64,000 nt of DNA from Flammula alnicola (GCA_015499995.1 JADNRV010000083.1:62001-126000); one strand, 5' to 3'; shown: positions 11,399-24,578, counted from the first letter of the stretch. Notes: generated from the sequence alone by a model not told the origin. Numbers and translations: made by a program.

Positions 11399-12518
11399 CT
11401 AACACGGATAATGCCAATCACGCGTGTATCCATTGGCACCAGGTTCAGAAAATACAGCATGTGTAGGCAGACCAATAGGGGCGTAGATCAACGCCCTCGG
11501 AGTACGTTCTGGGTCTTGTAATTGCAACTGAGACAGGGCTGGGACCTTCTTGCGAGTGAACGGGACGTAGGTGTCGTTCGTCAGCACCTCCCGCGTATGC
11601 GCCCAGTTCTGCGGATGGGGTGCGATGCGCATACTCACCATGACAGCTGCAAATTAAAGAAACAAAAGGATCCTGAGATTAGTCGGGAGCCAGAAATCAA
11701 GAGGCGACGGACGAACTTATGGGGATGCAGTTGATTGTGAAATGCGCGAGATGGTTCTTCATGATATCTGCCGGTGAGGGAGTGGCACACGTCCCTGGAG
11801 GCATGACAATGACATCGATGAGCCACACCCGGAGGGTCCCTGGGAGCACCAACTTCGAGGTGGGGATGAGACCTATAGCCTCGCGCCGGATATCCTCGAG
11901 GTGGTTCAAGTACATCGCCCCAAAGTTATTAAGCTTGTCAACGGGGTAAATTCCACCGCCGCTTATCTTCTGAACTTCAGCGGCGAGGCGGCGCTGCGCC
12001 TCCGCGTAGTCGTTGTCTGTGAGAGGCAAGTAAGCTTCCGTCTCGGATTTGTCCTGTGGCATGGGCAGGTTGCTCTCGCGCATGATTTTGCTGGGATTTT
12101 GCAGGACCCTGTTCACGAATACAAACGTCTTGCAATTAGGTACCTGTTCGGCGGTGTGTGTAATTTGGACTTGGAAACAAGGCAACTGTTCGAAATGCAA
12201 GATCGATCACGATGATATCGATAGTTAGTTGCGTATTGAAGGGCTAAGAAATGATAGATTTTTAGAACATGCCTTTCCATCTGTAACTTGTTCCCATGCA
12301 GACCAGCCAATCGCGCGCCGCCGCTGCGGGGTGTCGAGCATCGACCTGTTGTGCTGCTCGATCTCTCTGTTGGGATAATTGGGAAGGGTGCGGGTCGGCA
12401 CGAGAGCGCAGGTAAAACCGTTGACTGTCAGCATCCTGTTGTCTTGTTATGTAGAACCTTTAGAATCGTAGACAATGAGGGGAGATGGGGTTGAGCTTTG
12501 TTTCGAGTGGACATCCAT
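11399..12518 (-). CDS. Uncharacterised protein
   Basis: Coding signal on the minus strand runs in three blocks. The first, 12434 to about 12270, includes MLTVNGFTCALVPTRTLP and RRRAIGWSAWEQVTDGK. The second, about 12150-11720, includes YLPLTDNDYAEAQRRLAAEV, ISGGGIYPVDKLNNFG, LPGTLRVWLIDVIVMPPG and HFTINCIPI. The third, about 11647-11399, includes HPQNWAHTREVLTNDTYVPF and GYTRDWHYPC before a TAG stop. An upstream ATG at 12518 in the same frame would add 23 codons before a TAA, so the start is either 12434 or the N-terminus is interrupted. I do not recognise the family, and exact splice sites are not settled. Confidence 0.55.
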
Positions 12519-15202
12519 GCCACGAAGACGAGCTCAATTTGTATCATCCGAGGAAGTGCCACTCAAGCGCTCAAGTCTCCATATATGGAGAGACTTGCCT
12601 ATGCGATCGCCACACTACGCACGCTTTTATTTGGCCCTTGGCGTTGCCATGTTCAGAATAATGGTGGTTGGTCTTAGAGGTTCCAAGTTGCCAACAAAAT
12701 CACAAGTAAAACAAGCATTGAATGACCTCTGAAGGTGACGAAGCAGCTTGAATTGTGGCCAAAGCAAGTCAATGGTCCATGAAGCGCACCTTTGTGGACA
12801 AGATTAGATACATAATTTCGCCAAACTTCACCATCTGGCTGAGCCACAATCAGCAAAAAATAGACCACTTACACGGCTTTGTATTCCATTGTACTTGACC
12901 GAAGATCCGCTGAAATTCACGCGTCAACAACAAGGAAAATATGAAGATAAACATAATTGATTGCAGTGCTTCTCTAAATACACAAAGATTAATAACATTC
13001 CGAACCTAGGCAAGAATCCAAGGGCACCCAATTCTTTCCTTTCAAACGCAAAAAGCGTCATCACAAAGTAAAGAAGAGGCGATGAAGAGTTTTCCAAAAA
13101 TTGCTGGAAGCCGAAGCTAACAGACGGGTTCGGATGTATAATTTGCAATCAGCAAAAAAACTGTGCCTCGGTAGAAACCTCACTGGCGACAGTACATGCC
13201 CGAGCACAAGAGATGGGGATTCATTTTGGGAGAGAGAGGTTTATATACCATGTAAACAAACGCACGGACCAGGTCCTTTGTTTGTTATACAAGGAGTAAC
13301 ACGTGATCAACACCGGTTCAAGTGACTTGTTCTGGGGATCGGCATTGCCTGATGAGAAACCGTGATGTTTGGCTGTATTTGTCCCACACCCAACCTCCCA
13401 TTTTCGTCAGTTCCTCTTTGTTTCAGGCCGTTTCCTCCTCTCCCATTGCACTTACACTGGTTTACAGTACATATTAGCAAATTTAAGGATGTATGAGTCA
13501 TGAATATTATAAAGTTTGAGATTATTTCACGCGTCACTCCGTAAAAGGGCGTCAGATATGAATTCGGCAGAGCCTCTCGAACTCACGCATCTCATGAAGG
13601 GCTTCAAAAAATCAGAAAGCGTCCTCAAATCCTGAGATTTAAAATCCGAGCTCATTGCATATGCTGAACCTCAAATCCGAGATTTCAGAGAGTCTGATTC
13701 AGAGTTTGCCGTCAAATTTAAATGGCATATTTCGGGGGTTAGAAGGTCAAGGACACCAGAACAAGCAAACATTCCTGTGAAAGGGGACCAAGAAAATCAT
13801 AAATAATTCAAGAATAATATTGGAAACTCTACGAGACTGCATTATTACCTTCTTGTGCCGATTTATTCAGTTCTTTGACCTCTAGAGGTGGATTGTTGAC
13901 TAAAGCGGTCAAGTCTCTGGAATTTAAGCTTGGTTTGAGCTCAATGCCTACATGTTTTGAAATAACAGAAGTACCAATCTATTACTTCAAAGTTTAAAAG
14001 CTATATCTGAGAGGAATATTTGAATTGCTTTTGTAAGTTCTATCTTGAATGTTCAAACAACATCCAAAGTTAGCGAATTGGGTGTCTTTCGACACATTCA
14101 ACCCGAGGGGCTTCTCTCTAACGTCGCAAATCGGACTCATATCTTCATATTGCTTTCGTACAGCTTAAATTCTTACCCAGTTTCTTGTATTGGTCCGGCA
14201 ATGTTGAGGTAAATGCTTTCTGGCGTGGTTGGGTGTAATTAAGAGGCACTTGGGAGTCGGTAAGTACGAAATTTCAGGCCTCAGACTGATGGTTATCTAT
14301 TTTATGACAGACTTGATATATTTAGGAAGATGGGTGACGAGTGGACGAAGGGGAGAAGAGAAATTATGACGAGTGGAAGGATCTTGGAGGATGCCGGACT
14401 TAGCCGGTCCGGTGATTGTACAGGTCATTTGCAGTGATTGACACTGATTGACACGCTTTGCTGCCCATGGCCGTTTGTCGTGGTTCCAGCTGATCTATCC
14501 ATTTTCCCTCGACAAGTAGGCACGGAGTATGTTTTCAAAGTGTTTCTTGGTTGGAATTTCATTTTCCCTTCCATTTGGTCTGGTAAAGGGTGTTTTATTG
14601 ACGGTTTTTGGTTTCTACATTTCATAAGAGAGGCATTCGGTATTCTGCGATAAAGAAAATCATTTTAGACATGTTCTATACATTTTAACTATTTTAGCAT
14701 ATTTTTTCGTGGTTGTGGAAGGCCGGAGGGGACGGAGTAAAAGTGGACAATTTGAGGAACCGACGTTTAGCAGGGACAAACAAGGAACAAATATCACGAT
14801 TCTCAGACGGGCCATGCCGATCCCCACTTGTTCTGATTCGTCGCGTCAGATCGCGTCGCATAGTAAGTCAGTAATTAAATATGTAGTCATGTCCTGTCGT
14901 CCCACTTCAGAATTCTATTACTTACGCTGAGAGTAAAGGGATTACTTAATTCCGAAATTATATATTCTGAAATATACAGGATGCCTAGTGACGGTATGAA
15001 AAAAACCTGAAAAGAATGACGGTGAACTTAAAAACGAGTGAGTGTATCCCTGTAGAATGGGGTATAAGACGAGAGAGAGAAACAAGCAAGTGAAACGAAA
15101 AGTGTATGCATAATGTAAAACATTGAGGAAGAAAAGAACAAGAGAAAACATCGTAAACCAACCCAACCCAACGCTCGTGTCATGTCATCATAATCCACCT
15201 CC
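12519..15202. other. Gene-poor AT-rich region, 2.7 kb
   Basis: No supported gene on either strand. Around 13600-13720 there are reiterated segments based on AAATCCGAGATTT-like words, suggesting old repeat debris. The right end is the 3' flank of the dynein tail gene. Confidence 0.5.
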
Positions 15203-18200
15203 TCAGAACCTCCTCGCAGCAGCCCCACCGCCCATCAAGCCCTCTATCGAATGATGCTCCAGATCATTCCTCGCCTTCAGGATCGACGCATGCATCTCCT
15301 TCATCGCCAGACCCAACTTCACCCCAAACCTGCTCAAAATATCCCTCTGCCACGAATCGTACTTGGCATTCACCCGCGCCTGCACCTGCTCGTAGTCGAT
15401 CACGCACACGCCGAACGATTTCTGCGTGTCCGAGGTGTCGAACGTCGATCGCGCCTTCTTGATCTCCGTCAGCAGCTGTTGCCAGTTCGCGAGCGAGTCG
15501 CCGAGTCGGTTGAAGACGTATTCGGCCTCAAGGTCCCATAGGGACTGGAATTGCAGCCATTTGCCGACATAGTCTTTGAGGTGTTGCACTTTGGTCTCGA
15601 TCAGAGCGAATGGTCTTTCCAGGGTGGTGTCAGGGAAGCGCGTCAGCTACAGAGGTGTTGTGGTCAATGTCATGCACGTTTCAAACCAAGCAACAAGCGT
15701 TGAAAACATACCAGAGAAGTATACGTAGTTTCCGCTGCCGAGGCTCCTTCCATTTGCAGTCCGATCTCGTATCGCGAACTCTGAATCCGGCGCAGCCGAC
15801 AAACAACACCCAGCCAATCATGCAACTGCTTGATCCAAGTCGCCCTCGCATACTCTATCGGCGGGTCCAAGAAGATAACCTGGTTCTGTATCCGGATCTC
15901 ATGCACGATAGGCTTCAGCGTCATATGTCCTTCGAGGAACTAGCTCAAATCACATCATCAGATCTCCCATCCACCAAAGCAAACGAAAAGCAGAGGCAAC
16001 ACACCTTCTCTTCCTTCATCCGCTTATCCCCTCGTCGCTTGTTCGTGATGTCTCGCAGGGGCGGCTGATCTCTTCTAGTATCGCCATCATCCGTACGATC
16101 AAACTCGGAGCACCACACTTGGATTATATGCGTCAGCCGTTGCAGTAGGATGCCTTCGATGCGCTTGTCGAGCTCGGCCACCCAATAGTCGAGGTTGGCG
16201 TAGCCCTCCAAGTTCAGTCGATCGATCTGGGAAAGTAACATGGTCAGGACGGAGGCGAAGGGCAAGAGAGAGAGAGAAACACACAGCAGCTTGGATCTTG
16301 CCCAGCAGTTCGGAGAAAGCTTCAGATGTGTATGAACATGTTGCAAGATCCTCGACTGCTCGTAGAATGTCCTTGTACAAGTCAATGACGTTGTTCGTTT
16401 TGTCCTAATTGCAAAGAGGTCAGTCTCCTGGCGCAAAATCAAAGCCAACCAAGGGTATTCACCTGTAGCACAGAAACTACGCTGGCGAACTCGCGCACAA
16501 ATTGGATATGTCGGTTATCCCGTCCATCCGAGCTTGGAACATATCGTGATGTATCGTACTGGTTGACAAAGTAATCCCAGCGGATGTTCATGCCTACCAA
16601 AAAGCAACAATCAGCAGCTACCCAAGTCGTCCACAGCAACTTCAACAAACCTTTGCTAATCATCCTCTGCGACTCATTCCTATACTCCGCGACCAACCAC
16701 TCAATGCCCTTATTATTCTCCACCAAATCCAACGTCTGCCCATACGTCCGTACTGTCTCCATCAAGCTCACAGCATGCGGATACACCCTCTTCGCATCCT
16801 TCGCCATATTCGAGATCGCATGCGGCACCTGGAAGTTCAGCCACAGCAAATTCCTCACCTCCTTGAACAAGGTGATAATCTGCGGATCAAAGTTCACCGC
16901 GAGCTGGAACCCGCCCCCGCGGAGCCGCACGATCTCGAACAGCCGCCCGTCGACGCCCATGTTCCGCCGGTTGATGTCCTGCAGCCACGCGTCGAACACG
17001 GGCCGCGTGTCGAGCTTTTTGCGGAAGGCGGTGCTTTCGGATTGGAGCTTCTGGCTCTCGGAGTAGTGCTCCCACCCTTTGCCGAGCACGTCCTCGACGC
17101 GCTTCATGTATGTCTGCAGCTGGCGCTCGATTTGTCGGGCCCAGATGATGGCGCCAGCAATAGGTGGCAGGTCGCGCATCTGCGACATGTGGTAGGCTTC
17201 CGAGAACCGGTATTGGGTTTTGAACTGTGGAATCGCGTTAAGAGACCGAGAGAGGTGGCAGGTGGATAAAGGTCACCTTTTCGTGCAGATGTTTGATGTC
17301 TTCCTTCACAGAGTCGATGAGCTGGGTTTGGTACTCTTTGATAGCACCGCGAATCTGTGGAGAAAAGAATATTGATGGGAGAATAATTGAAGATATTCCT
17401 GAAAGACAGACCTTTGCTCGGACAAAAAGAGCATTGAACTTTGAGAAAACACGGAACATCTCATTCGCATTACGAGCCGTCCCAAGCCGATCACGCAAGC
17501 GAGCAATGATCTGGTTCTCTACTCGAGACACCCGCTCATTGTACGCATTTTCAGCCGCCACCCAGATCTCCGTGCCCTCTGCTCGTCATCAGCCAAAAAA
17601 TCTCAATCACAGCATCCACGAAAAGAACGTACCAACGCTAACATCCAGGATATCGATCCGCTTCACAACCTCATACGCCTCCTTAACCTCCTCCTCCATA
17701 TCCATGCCACCCACCTCCATACCCACACCACCAAGACCCTTCGTCGGCCCCGTCATCACTGCCAGCTGCTCGTGCTGCTTCCTCCACTCTCGCAAATACC
17801 GCGTCCTCTCCTGCAGCTTTGCATGGGCGGGCACGACCTTGATCGGGATGAACCGCTCGTTCCTCTTCCGCGTCACCTCGCGTGCGACGTTCGTGAACTC
17901 CTTGATCTGGTCGTCCCACGTCCGGAAGATGTTGGTCGTCTGTGCGAGGAGCCGCTCGAAGGTGTCGTACGGCGTGTAGGGCAGCCGGTGCGATGTGAGG
18001 ATGCGCAGGAGCTGGTCGTTGAAGTCGCGCGAGATGGCCTCGACGAGAGGCAGCGCGCGCCGGATGGGGTAGGGGGAGAGCCGCAGCTTGCGGTTGATGT
18101 GGCCGAATATTAACATGAGGGATTCTTGGATTTTGTCTAGGTCGGTGGCGGAGAGGAGCTCGTTTAGGGGGAAGTCCTTCATTAGTTGGTTGTATTTGTG

Positions 18201-19730
18201 GACTAGGAGACATAAGTAAGGAAGTCAACTAGATTTTTAAGAAGAGGATACGTACCGAGATCCGTAGCGTCCTTTAGTCCAGTATCAGCGATGAAACTGA
18301 CCGTCGCATGGAAACGTTTCGCATTCCTCAAGCAATCCATAACCATATTAACTTCGTCACTCCGTAGCTGCGTCTCGATGCCCTCCAACGCCTTCTCCAG
18401 ACTGAGCCAAAAGTTGATCTCCTGAGATGCCGTTCCGGAGGCTACATCTCGTGTTAATTTTGTGACAGATTGGATAGACTTGATCCAAGCATTGACATGA
18501 CCGTGCAGGGTATTGAGGAAGGTGCTGTCGTTTAGCAATTTCACCGGAATGTGAGATATATTCGGCCGTGTGCCAGCGGCGTGCGCCTGAAGGTGTCCAA
18601 AGTCAGCATTCTGTAGTCATACGGAGGGCAAGAGAGAGAGAGAGAGAAGGTTCAAATGATTGCATGGAAGATCATGAGAAACTGATGATAGCGACCGCGA
18701 CTGCGTTTCCAATGACCTTCAGTCGACGGTCGAAGGATGGCACGTAGGGTAATGCTATGTTGTAAATTCCTTCGCCAAAGAATATATGATCATAGAAAGC
18801 AAATTTAAAATTGACATTCACCTGTTCTACGGCCCGTTGAATGATTGGGTGAATGATGAGGTGTGTCTCCGGGATTTCGACGTTTTGCTGAAGGTGCAGC
18901 AGCGAGAGCTCGAGTTCCGCAAACTTTTTCTTCGTCATAGGAATGCCTTTGCAAAAGTCAATACGTTGTCCGGATCGGATATACCAGAATTACTCACCCA
19001 TTTTTGTGTCGCCATCTTGACCCGTCCCTCGCGCGCCGACGAAGGCATCGAACCAGGGCTTGACACCGAAGCTGACAACGGAGTGTAAACTTTCATACGG
19101 TGTCTCGTCGCCTCCGAAAAGATTGAGAAAGTGGAGTTGGGATGCAAGTGGCGTCAGGGGGTCCAGTGTCGGCCCGCGTTTGATGAGTGCGAGTGTTGTT
19201 ACGTGTGAGGGATGGTACATGAGATGTGGGGTTAGCTGATATGTATACGTCGGATTTGAGTCATCTAGATAGTGATGTTAGTGCGTCAGAAAACCATGAT
19301 GAATTTATAACACACCTTCACTCTCTTCTTTAATCTGCACCACATAGACGACCCCTCCAGTGTCCGCAGCAAAGCGCGAGACGCGTTCATCGAACTCGTC
19401 ATCGAACAAAGAGTTGAGATCAGAGACCTTTGCGTCAATTACTGGTGGTAGAAGACTCGTCAAGTAGCTGCGGAAGATCTCTGGGTCAAAAGAGGAGGTT
19501 GGCTCCGCGGGAGGCGGGTCATGGTGATTCGATGAGCCATTCGTTAGGCTTTGCGGTGGTTCCATATCGGTAGAGGGGCGCGTAGATTCGGTTTCTGCTA
19601 CCGATGCTATCGAATTCCGTGTCGATTTTGTCCTCCTCCAGAGTGTGAGAGGCGCGGTAAGTGTTCGTCGAGGAAGTGTTCTGTAAGTCGTGAAATAATG
19701 CTGGATGATACCATTACCGTCAGACGCCAT
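15203..19730 (-). CDS. DYN1: Cytoplasmic dynein heavy chain, N-terminal (tail) half
   Basis: Thirteen exons on the minus strand join in frame without any break: 19316-19730, 18998-19264, 18822-18946, 18256-18586, 17633-18202, 17412-17578, 17277-17354, 16651-17224, 16463-16593, 16285-16404, 16005-16226, 15712-15939 and 15203-15646. They give 1223 residues. Diagnostic dynein tail stretches include [80 protein letters not shown] and [20 protein letters not shown]. The protein then ends with a Gly/Ala/Arg tail and TGA, well before the linker and AAA motor of a normal heavy chain of more than 4000 residues. The product would hold the dimerisation and intermediate/light-intermediate chain binding region. 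To my knowledge, heavy chains split into two genes have been described in Agaricomycetes and, at a different point, in Ustilago. The motor half is not in this window. Confidence 0.9.
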
Positions 19731-20099
19731 TTTGAAAGGGTACAGACCTGAACATACATACTAGGGTATTATACAACACCTCCTCTGGCGCAACGAGGCC
19801 TTGGTGCTTGCTGGGTCGTGGTCTTGAGTCTTGCTGTTGACAGCCGGATACAAGACGCGAAAGCTATTTTAGCTTGTTTATTTGGGCTGAAAATCTAGCC
19901 GAAAAAATAAAACTCCTTTCTTTCGCGACCACAACCTCTGACAACTACTATCCAAACGTCTTCTTATCGACTCCGATGTTGCAAAGAGACGAAAAAATCA
20001 CGCTGAAACTATGGATGCGTGGTTGAATTTTGAAGGCAATTCTTTCCGAGGCTCTCGATTCTAACTAGGCATGACATGCCAGAAGAGGATGGCTCTGGT
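19731..20099. other. Upstream region of the dynein tail gene
   Basis: Presumed promoter side of the minus-strand dynein gene; no gene recognised. Confidence 0.4.
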
Positions 20100-20159
20100 T
20101 ACAAGCTTCAACGGTCCTTCGCAACCAACCAACACCGGTCCTCCGAGTCTCTCGCCAAA

Positions 20160-21900
20160 GCTATATATTTTTGGGCTGGTTTGACATCTAGGAGTCTTAT
20201 CCTCGATTTTATATGGTTTAGAATCGCGATTGTGTGCTCCATGTCCGCATTGTAAATTTAGTCCGGTGAGTTGACGGCGGCCATGCAAACGTGGTGAGTT
20301 AGCACTACTGATAAATCACAGAATAGATAAATATGAAGAAAGAATGTATTCCATGACCCTTTCCGTTCTCAAGCGATAGTCGAGTTCACTTTGGTCGACG
20401 AGAAGACGAATTACGAAGAACAAGTACAACTACATAACAACATCGATATCGACAGACGAGAATAACATTCGAAAGCTGAGGTGAAACTAGGGGAAGGTCA
20501 ACAATCCTTTCCAACTAATAACGCCAGTCATCTTTTACTGAAGCTCTAATGTTTTTGGGCTTAGTTGGCATCTAGGGGTCTTGCTCAATGTTTTGTGGCT
20601 TAAAACCGTAACGATTGTGCGCTCCATCACCTCGTTGCCGATCCCCCCGGTGAGTGAACGGCGATGGAATCAGGCCACGAAAACACGGCGAAAGAGAAAT
20701 ACTGATAAATACGAGAATAGGTGAGTACAGAGACAAAAATTGTATTCCGATAGCAGAGTCCACCATAGAAGACGAGGAGAATTACGAAGCAAAGCACGAC
20801 TACAACAGATGCGAACAACAACATTCGAAACCTGAAGTAAACTAGGGAAAGACTCGAAAATAAGCTGTTTGATACACTACTTGTACGTAAAAATTTCCCT
20901 CAGTCAGTATGGCTAAACAGTTTGATCAGAAGATGCGATTACACCAGGCTGGGTGGCGCAAAGCCGATTCCATGCCATAGCCCCAACACCTGGAGGATGG
21001 AGTCCGACATAAGGCACGACCTTAATGGACTATAAATTATTGCCATTAGCCCAAGCGCAGGGAGGTGCCTCCAATCATCCGCCCCACATTAACAGCGGAG
21101 GCGATAATATGGGTGAGCCTGGTGCAATTCCTCTCGTCGCTTTCCAGGTTCGACACTGGTGGAGACGTGCTGACTAAATACAGCGAGATGACAATCAGTG
21201 TGCGGTGCGCACAAATAGCAAGAACAGTACACTGGCCAATGGCTCCGATAGTCTATGTAACATGATTACTTCACGCGTACTGCAGACTGTGCGTATCATA
21301 TCTCTTGTATCATAGACATGCCACTTTCCCGTGAGAGCACGCCGATGCCACAGAAATCCTCTTTTACCCCTCAGATGCATCACAAGGAATAAATCTCACG
21401 GTTATGTGAATCCCCGAGGGTATTTGCATATAGCCCACACATAGTCATAATGTGCTATGCTCCTGATTGTATCGTGAACAGTGAGACATTTCTTGCGCAA
21501 CGCACACCGGAGGAGAGGACGGCCTCTCCGGCGAGTTGATGACGATGGAATCAAGCCACGAAAACATGGCGAAATAGCAGTTCTGATAAAGGCAGAAATA
21601 TAATATTTGTGCAGAATGTCCGCCATATTTCCATTCCGTTCTTGTCTCTAAACAATTTAATGAGGAAATGTGTCTACTACAGCAGGCTGGCTAGCCCGGA
21701 GGCGATTCCACGCCATCAGCCCGAGAGCAGGGAGGAGGACAGCCGTGCCTCCAACCATCAGCCCCATTTTAACAGAGGATGCGATGTATGGGTGAGCACG
21801 GCGCAACTGTTCCATTGCGTCGCTCGCCAGGTTCGAAACTTGCGGAGACGTGATGACTAAACATGGCAAGACAATCAGTGTGGCGCACACAAGCAGTCAG
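20160..21900 (-). repeat. Degenerate tandem copies of a small membrane-protein gene
   Basis: Related segments occur at about 20160-20340, 20540-20740 and 21440-21610. Each has the series CCGG(T/C)GAGT, a GACG or ACGG word, GATGGAATCA, CCACGAAAACA and CTGATAAA. A second module is duplicated at about 20925-21240 and 21655-21900, sharing CAGGCTGG, GATTCCA(T/C)GCCAT and CAATCAGTGTG. On the minus strand the second module of the right-hand copy encodes a hydrophobic C-terminus, while the left copies carry stops. This looks like two or more rounds of local duplication followed by decay. Confidence 0.65.
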
Positions 21901-22400
21901 AAAGGTACACACTTTTCGCTGCTTCGTCTATCAAACAAACAACACGCGTCAAATATAACATTAGAAGTTAGTTCTTGACTCTCTTTTTTTTATGAAGAAA
22001 AGGAAAAGGTGATTGCTAATGATAAAACTGGGCGACTTACCAACAATCCGCCTCAGATCTTCCTTAAAATCCTTCCAATCCCAAAACACCCTCTTCGTCT
22101 GCTTCAAGTACACCTCCGTCTATCGGACATGACTTCCTTGAGGTCACCTCTCAAGAAATAAATAGCCACGTCCGGATATTGCTCGACAGGAACTTCGCAA
22201 TCATTTGATGCCAGCTCGATATCATTGTACCATCGGTTAAGGTCCTGCAGGCTGCCCGAGCTGGCGAGATTATTTTGCGCAGTAGATTTGTTGCCCGCAG
22301 TAAAAGGTCCTTCGAAGAACGGGTATCGAGGAACAAAGGACGATCCTATCCACCTGAGAAGACGACGCTCTAGTTCGTGGTGCGAGAGAAGACCAGACAT
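21657..22400 (-). CDS. Small single-span membrane protein, frame uncertain
   Basis: The minus-strand coding signal begins at ATG 22400 with MSGLLSHHELERRLLRWIG and continues through YFLRGDLKEVM. It then changes frame near 22118 to continue as TEVYLKQTKRVFWDWKDFKE and DLRRIV up to a GTAAGT donor near 22043. A 3' exon (about 21890-21657) encodes LVITSPQVSNLASDAMEQL, then one hydrophobic segment (MGLMVGGTAVLLPALGLMAW), and a stop. The acceptor of the last exon is unclear. The layout resembles small basidiomycete proteins of unknown function with one C-terminal membrane span. Decayed relatives lie directly downstream (20160-21610). Confidence 0.5.
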
Positions 22401-23078
22401 CGGAGTCGAGGAAGCTGGAATTTCAATCGAGGTGAGTGGCTCAGAGGGCCTAGTATGATTTATCCAGGTGATGCTGTGTAGTACTACTGCACTTGTTGTG
22501 CAGCGAGTGGCTCGGGGTATAGGGAACGACCTCGAGATTCCAAGTCAGAAGTCAGAAGAACTTGGCCGTCTTGGGTGAGATGACAGACTTTAATATGCCG
22601 TATGTACAAGAAGCGACGTGTAGAAAAAAATTCCCAAAGCACAGAAGCTGGGCGTAAAGGTGAAGAGGATTCCAAGAGTAATAAGGACAGCCTAGGCAAT
22701 TATTTATAGCGTTCTTCGAAGACTGGGACCTCCGCAGATTTGTCCAGAGCGGGTTTGAGTTAAATGCTGTGCCTAGATTGGGAGACATTGAGGAGGGCAA
22801 TGGGCATGTCGGAGACTGAAGATTAGTTTAAATAAAAGCCTCATGGCCAGTATGTCATATGTCGCAGCTATCAATGACACCGACCTGCAGGAGCTGTGTG
22901 AGGCTCACATTCAAATAATAAAACTTCCGGGAGGACGATCACAACAAGTAGACATCTATAGCTAATAATTTTTGTACAATTGTACACAAGACATCCCCAC
23001 GACACATACAACTCGGAGAGATAAACTCTTTTAAACTCCATCGATTAGCAACCCCACATCGGAGATGCAGTTATCAGT
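22401..23078. other. Intergenic
   Basis: Between the small membrane-protein gene and the 3' end of the aminotransferase gene; no supported gene. Confidence 0.4.
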
Positions 23079-24578
23079 TCACAGGCAAGGCACGCTCCAA
23101 TCCCGGAACTCCTTCCTGCCAGTCTGAATGTCAAATATCGTCGCTTTTATGCCTTTGGCAATGGGTCCAAGGCCGCCTTCGTGCACAGGGAGCACAAGGT
23201 CCTTGCCTTTCCAACCGATACGACCGATAGCAGCCACAAGAACAGCGGTGCCCACTGCGAATGCCTCCAGGACTCGCCCTTCGCTGAGAGGCTAGCGAGT
23301 TCGGCCATGGTAAGCGCACGTTCGTGGACGTTGAACTTGAGCCCAGCAAGTCCGGCAATGGTAATCTCGCCTGCGGTATGGGCCTGCGCGAGGGCGATCG
23401 TGGATTCTCGAGTGACGCCAGGCAAAATGGTTCCATCCAGAGGAGGTGTGATAAGATCAACGGCTGCATATGCAGGTTAAATACCATTTACGGCAAGAAA
23501 AAGGGGCACACGCACTGTCATCATCCACTTTCACGGCCACGAAGAAGTTCATAGCTCCACTTCGGTTACCTTCTCGTCGTCACCTAGCAGCCACAGGATC
23601 TGGTCGTAGCCTTGTTTAGCAGCGAGCCGTTGGGGCAGGAACCCTGGTGCGTAGTTCAGGCCAAGCTTGTGGCCGCCAGTTCCTCCAGGCCATGCACGCA
23701 CGCTCTCGCCCACAGCAAGCAGTGACACGCCTTTTGGCACACCACGGAAATAAGGGCCTGCGGGAGTGACAATAACGTAGATGCACGCGCTGTCTGACGC
23801 CGCGACTCCGAGAGCTGTAGAACAATGAAAAGACTTTCTCGCCGAGTTGCAGAGACGAACTCACCTGGACGCGTCCCGATGACGGTGGGCCTGATGTACA
23901 AACTGTAATCAGGGAGAGTGGGAACCCAACGAGACTCGATTTTGACAAAGTGTTCGATCAGAGTGAGAAGCTCGTCGGTGTTGAATGGCTGGAAGGACTG
24001 GGATTAATTTGAAAGCTTGACGAGACCAAAGGTTAACCTACAGGCAAAGCAACACGAGCTACAGAGCGAGCGAGACGCTCCATGTTCTTCTTGGGTCGGA
24101 ACAGCCGGGCTTCTCCATTAGGGCCAAGGTATGCCTGATTTTAAATGTTGAGTGTAAATCTATCTTAGACGATATAGATATCGCACCTTCATTCCTTCAA
24201 AGACATTCGGGCAGTAATGGAAACATGAAGCCATCGGATCGAAGGACAACGGGGCGTAGGGTTTGACTTCTGGTGCAGACCAGCCATGGATAGGATCGTA
24301 ATTGATCACCAACATGTGGTCAGTTTTCGTCTAACAATAAAGCAGTCAGAACACGCGTTCCAGGGAAACACTGAACACGCACCTCTCCGAAGACAAGAGT
24401 TTCCGGCGCAGGAAGAGGCTTCAGTTCTTTTGCGAGGTTAACAATGAGTTTTGAGGCCTGCATCGTACGTCCTTAGTTAGATTTCTGCACCAAGTTCATT
24501 TCCTTCAAATTTCAGACTCACATCGAGCTCAGCTGGGGTATGCGTTGTGGTATTCGCGTCTCCGTTTTGAATAGCCAT
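23079..24578 (-). CDS. Branched-chain amino acid aminotransferase, frame broken twice
   Basis: Seven exons on the minus strand: 24522-24578, 24383-24457, 24187-24330, 24042-24134, 23865-23997, 23516-23814 and 23079-23463. They encode a class IV PLP-dependent aminotransferase of about 395 residues if two missing bases are allowed. Family motifs: [29 protein letters not shown], the PLP lysine region [11 protein letters not shown], the EVxxMN motif followed by FFVAVK, and [12 protein letters not shown]. The enzyme interconverts Leu/Ile/Val with their 2-oxo acids. No clear mitochondrial presequence is visible, which suggests the cytosolic form. One base is missing at about 23556 (within EVGxMN) and another at about 23280 (before the EGRVLEAF motif). 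Both sit in short G runs. Confidence 0.9.

Noticed and set aside
17293..17979. 228-codon open frame on the plus strand
   Set aside because: It is antisense to conserved dynein tail exons and crosses their introns; codon-level conservation is on the minus strand.
17683..18228. Second long minus-strand frame rich in His/Ala/Arg
   Set aside because: It overlaps the real dynein frame in another phase; composition reflects GC-biased codons, not a protein.
21140..21160. GGTTCGA word resembling a tRNA B box
   Set aside because: It lies within the duplicated membrane-protein repeats; no A box or cloverleaf could be drawn around it.
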